From CATQHL01 sp965204655 (GTDB lineage Bacteria > Actinomycetota > Acidimicrobiia > Acidimicrobiales > CATQHL01): a DNA stretch of 64,000 bases. Made by a program: the position numbers and the translations under genes. The stretch spans positions 124,001 through 188,000 of the forward strand of contig OZ241998.1 in NCBI GenBank assembly GCA_965204655.1, read 5' to 3'. Under the pieces are notes generated by a model. It had not been told where the DNA came from. It saw nothing but the letters and a program-made list of their open reading frames with translations, and ran no database searches. Within the stretch, counting starts at the first letter, position 1; the number at the start of each line of letters is the position of its first letter. Positions 61,218 through 64,000 of this stretch are shown here, piece after piece.

Positions 61218-64000
61218 GTTGGTTGAGGTGGAGGCGGCTGTGGGGTCGTGTTCCCCGGGTGGCGTGCCGCCGTCGTGTCGTTATGTGGGTGCTGGTGGGG
61301 TGTCGCAGTTCGGGAGGTTGGTGTTCGGCTGCCGGTCGGGTTGGGTGCTGTCTGAGGGTTCGTGTTCTAGGGTGACCGGTTTGGAGCGTTCAGCGCCTCC
61401 TGTTGTGTCGTATTCGTGCAGTAATGGGGTTTTGGTGGGGTCTAGTTGTTTTGAGTACGCGGAGCCGGTGCGCGTTTGTTCTTCTGGTTGGGTGTTGCGT
61501 TCGTCTGGGTTGTGCGAGCGGGTGTTTAGGGTGGCGCAGCAGTCAACACCACCGGCTGCGGCGAGTGTGCCTGTGGTGTCGGGTCCTCCTGGTGTTCCTT
61601 TGGGGGTGCGTGCGTTGTTGGGTGTGCGGTCGGGTGTGTTGAGTTGGGGGCCTCCAGCCAGTGACGGTGGTTCCCCGGTGGTTGGTTATGTGTTGAGGTG
61701 GCGCGAGGGGACTAGCGGGGAGTGGACGGTGGTGCACTTGGGGGCTTCTGTGCGGCGTTACGAGTTTACTGGTTTAGTGGGGGGTGGTTATTATCAGATT
61801 AAGCTTTCGGCTAGGAACAGGGGCTTGGACGGGGTGTTCCGGGAGGGTCGGTGGGTGGTGCGGTCGTTGAGGCCTTGCAGCTATGGGGAGCGGGTGTTGG
61901 TGTTTTCTGGTCGTGATTATTGTATGTTGTTTCCTTCGCCGCGTCCTTCTCCGCCTGGGGTGTTGAGTTTAACGCCTGGGGTGGGGTCGTTGGAGGCGAG
62001 TTGGGGGGCTTCTGTGCGGTCTAGTGGTGACGCGCCGGCGGCGGGGTATGTGATTGAGTGGCGTCGGGAGCGGTCGGGGGACTGGAGTCAGGATGTGGTG
62101 CGCGGGTCGTGGTCGTTGTCTTACGTGATTGGGGGTTTAGTGGGCGGGGTGTCGTATCAGGTGAGGGTGAAGTCTTACAGTAGCGGGGGGAAGAACAGTT
62201 CGGCGGTTTTTTGTGATGGTGTGCCGTTGCGGGCCGATCCGTGCCCTACGGGGGCGAGGCCTGGTTATTGGCTTCAGGTGTTGGATCCTTCGACTGGGGT
62301 GTGCGTGTCGCCGCCTGGGAGGTTCGAGGTGGTAGCGGAGGGGGATGGGGAGTTGGCGGTGAAGGTGAGGTGGAGAGTTGATCGTTTTTATTATAACGGC
62401 CTTGTTCCCGCGGGGGAGTATCCTGATTATTTGATGCGTTTGAACGCTGTTCCTGTGTCTGATTATGTGGTGCGTTGGAGGAGGCGGGGGTCTTCGGTTT
62501 GGTCGCCGGATGTGCGGCGCAGCCAGGAGGATGTGTATCTGATTGCTGGTGAGTCCGATATAAAGTATATTAGGAACGATCTCATCCGTTCATATTTTGT
62601 GGAGGGTGTTTACGTGATCGGGGGTTTGGTGAATGGCGTGCAGTACGAGGTTGAGGTGGAGGCGGAGAACGCTGCGGGGTCTTCGACTTTTTCCGCGGTG
62701 AGTGCTCCTTGCGCGTCTCCGATGAAGTACGACGCCGGGCGGGGGAAGTGCGTGGGTCTTCCGCCCGCCGCTCAGGGTGTGACGTTGACTGCGGGAGACA
62801 GGTCGTTGACTTTGCGGTGGCGCCAGCCGGCGTCTGCTGATGTGGACGGCCACGGGATTGCTTTGTACGACTTGCGGTCAGTGTCTTCTGGGGGACGTTT
62901 GAGTTCGGTGTCGGTGGATTGGGGTGAGGGGGCGGTCAAGACGATCGATGGCGTGAGCGTCAGGGAATGGTCGCACACTTTCACCCATGAACCTCAGCGG
63001 TCTCCGTATTCCGCCGCGGGAGTGCGGTTAACCAACGGGCTCGCTTACAGGGTTGGGGTGGTTTCCTACAACCTAGCAGGCGGCAGCGCTGAGGTTTCAC
63101 TGAGCGCCAGCCCCTGCGCGGGATGCGGCGCTGTTTCTCCCCCTCCTCCTCTTCAGCCGGCGGCTGCTCGGTCTTCGGCGGCCGGCAATGCTGCCCCCTT
63201 ATTCATTTACAGACATTATAAAGAAGTGCCGGTTGAAGGGCCGAGGGCCGGCGACGTGTACGTGCGCTGGAGGGTTGGGTCTTTTAGTGAGGACGACCTG
63301 CCCTTGGCTGGTTACAGGGTCAAATGGCGGCGCCTGGAGGGATCTTTCCCGCAGCAGTCCGCCCTCGTCCCCTCCGAGGCGGTGACTTTATCTAGGCCCT
63401 CGTCTAAGCACGCAGCGTTAATGATCTCCGGGTTAGCGGTCGGCGCCCGTTACAATGTGAGGGTATACGCGGTCACCGCCCGCGGTGAAAGGTATGTCGT
63501 CTCCTACGCCGTCGAAGTGGGGTGCGGGCTGACCCAACCCTGGTACAATTATAGCAGGCAGATTTTCATCCCCAAAAAGAGATCGTGCATTTTCCCGCCC
63601 CGCCCTCCTGAAGCCCTCACCGCTTCCCCCTCCACGGCAGCGGCAGTGAAAGTCTCCTGGGAGCAAGGTGACTGGGACAACTACTACCCAGTCACCGGCT
63701 ACCAACTCCGGTGGCGACCCGCAGGCAGCAGTACACCCTGGAAAACCGCCGAAGTCCCCTGGACAGACGGTGACCCGACCGCGACCGCCGCCGGAGACCC
63801 CCGCAGGGAATTCACCCACACCATCACCGGCCTCACCGGCGCCACCGCAACAGCAGGCGCACGCATCGAAATCCAAGTAGCATCCCTCAACCAGATCCCC
63901 CCCGACCACGAACACAAAAAACGATTCAACCACCACAGCACCTGGATCACCACCACCGCCTCCACCTGCCCCACCAACAAAGCCCACCTCAGCGCCGCCG
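61177..64000 (+). pseudogene. Fibronectin-like C-terminal part of the giant secreted protein (runs off right edge)
   Basis: The frame is open from the TGA at 61174-61176 to base 64000 with no stop, about 940 codons, and has no start of its own, so it is the continuation of the fragment at 60609. It begins with a Cys-rich region like the metzincin (CSPGGVPPSCRYVGAGG), then contains about six fibronectin type III-like domains, each with a W/YxLRW-like strand, a GLxxGxxYxVxV motif and Cys between domains, at roughly 61.59, 61.94, 62.31, 62.76, 63.19 and 63.60 kb. The final about 500 bases shift from G/T-rich to C/A-rich codons. No protease motif is seen up to the edge. Confidence 0.8.
61184..61190 (+). 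repeat. G7 homopolymer at the frameshift site
   Basis: Seven consecutive G residues sit within the only window (61177-61217) where the two reading frames overlap. One G fewer joins the frames as VSGGSRVCVWVVELVEVEA. This identifies the likely slippage point. Confidence 0.75.

Noticed and set aside
61157..61642. Short + strand open frames after the frameshift
   Set aside because: They are in a different frame from the fibronectin-like frame that stays open to 64000 and contain no recognisable motif.

Overview
The window is a high-GC chromosomal segment of an actinobacterium (Actinomycetota). The marker genes are NucS (the MutS/MutL-free mismatch endonuclease), the MurT/GatD lipid II amidation pair, a UvrD2-type helicase with an HRDC tail, a CtpE-like P-type ATPase, and the order prs-rplY-pth-mfd-mazG-eno-ftsB plus DUF501-ppx, whose gene content and partly order match mycobacteria. 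The large Ser/Thr-rich surface proteins and the form-II cox genes suggest a deep, perhaps marine or host-associated, lineage such as Acidimicrobiia; that placement is inference. I found no tRNA, rRNA, CRISPR array, insertion sequence or prophage.

Layout. 1-0.5 kb: start of a secreted Ser-rich protein running off the left edge (minus strand). 0.75-3.1 kb: a lone CoxL-type molybdenum hydroxylase subunit. 3.1-12 kb: mostly minus-strand genes for a methyltransferase-Mug fusion, a geranylgeranyl-reductase-like flavoprotein, a VanW protein, NucS, CysQ, GatD and MurT. 11.9-14.8 kb: exonuclease III and a CPA2 antiporter. 14.9-16.8 kb: UvrD2. 17-26.2 kb: the housekeeping block prs-rplY-pth-mfd-mazG-eno-ftsB. 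26.3-34.9 kb: an almost complete form-II cox-type cluster (L-S-M-D-E-xdhC-mocA-like-G). 35-47.9 kb: a 1337-residue membrane-anchored or secreted protein with Cys-rich repeats, a Thr linker, fibronectin-like domains and a metzincin active site, followed with almost no spacing by four tandem paralogous lipoproteins, each with 14 RCC1-like repeats. 47.9-50.2 kb: DUF501, ppx/gppA and an acetyltransferase. 50.3-54.3 kb: a YhaO/YhaN-type (SbcD/SbcC-like) pair. 54.3-60.1 kb, minus strand: gamma-glutamyltransferase, MOSC protein, P-type ATPase and NUDIX protein. 60.2-64 kb: a DUF3467 protein and a second giant secreted fibronectin-like protein that is frameshifted at a G7 tract and runs off the right edge.

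The most unusual part is 26.2-47.9 kb. In other actinobacteria ftsB, DUF501 and ppx are normally adjacent; here about 21.7 kb carrying the cox cluster, the metzincin and the four lipoproteins lies between ftsB and DUF501. The lipoprotein genes are joined to one another and to DUF501 through 4-bp ATGA stop/start overlaps inside a shared 10-bp sequence, so the insert is translationally stitched to the housekeeping operon. The metzincin protein shares its N-terminal module with the proteins at both window edges, defining an apparently undescribed surface-protein family present three times here.
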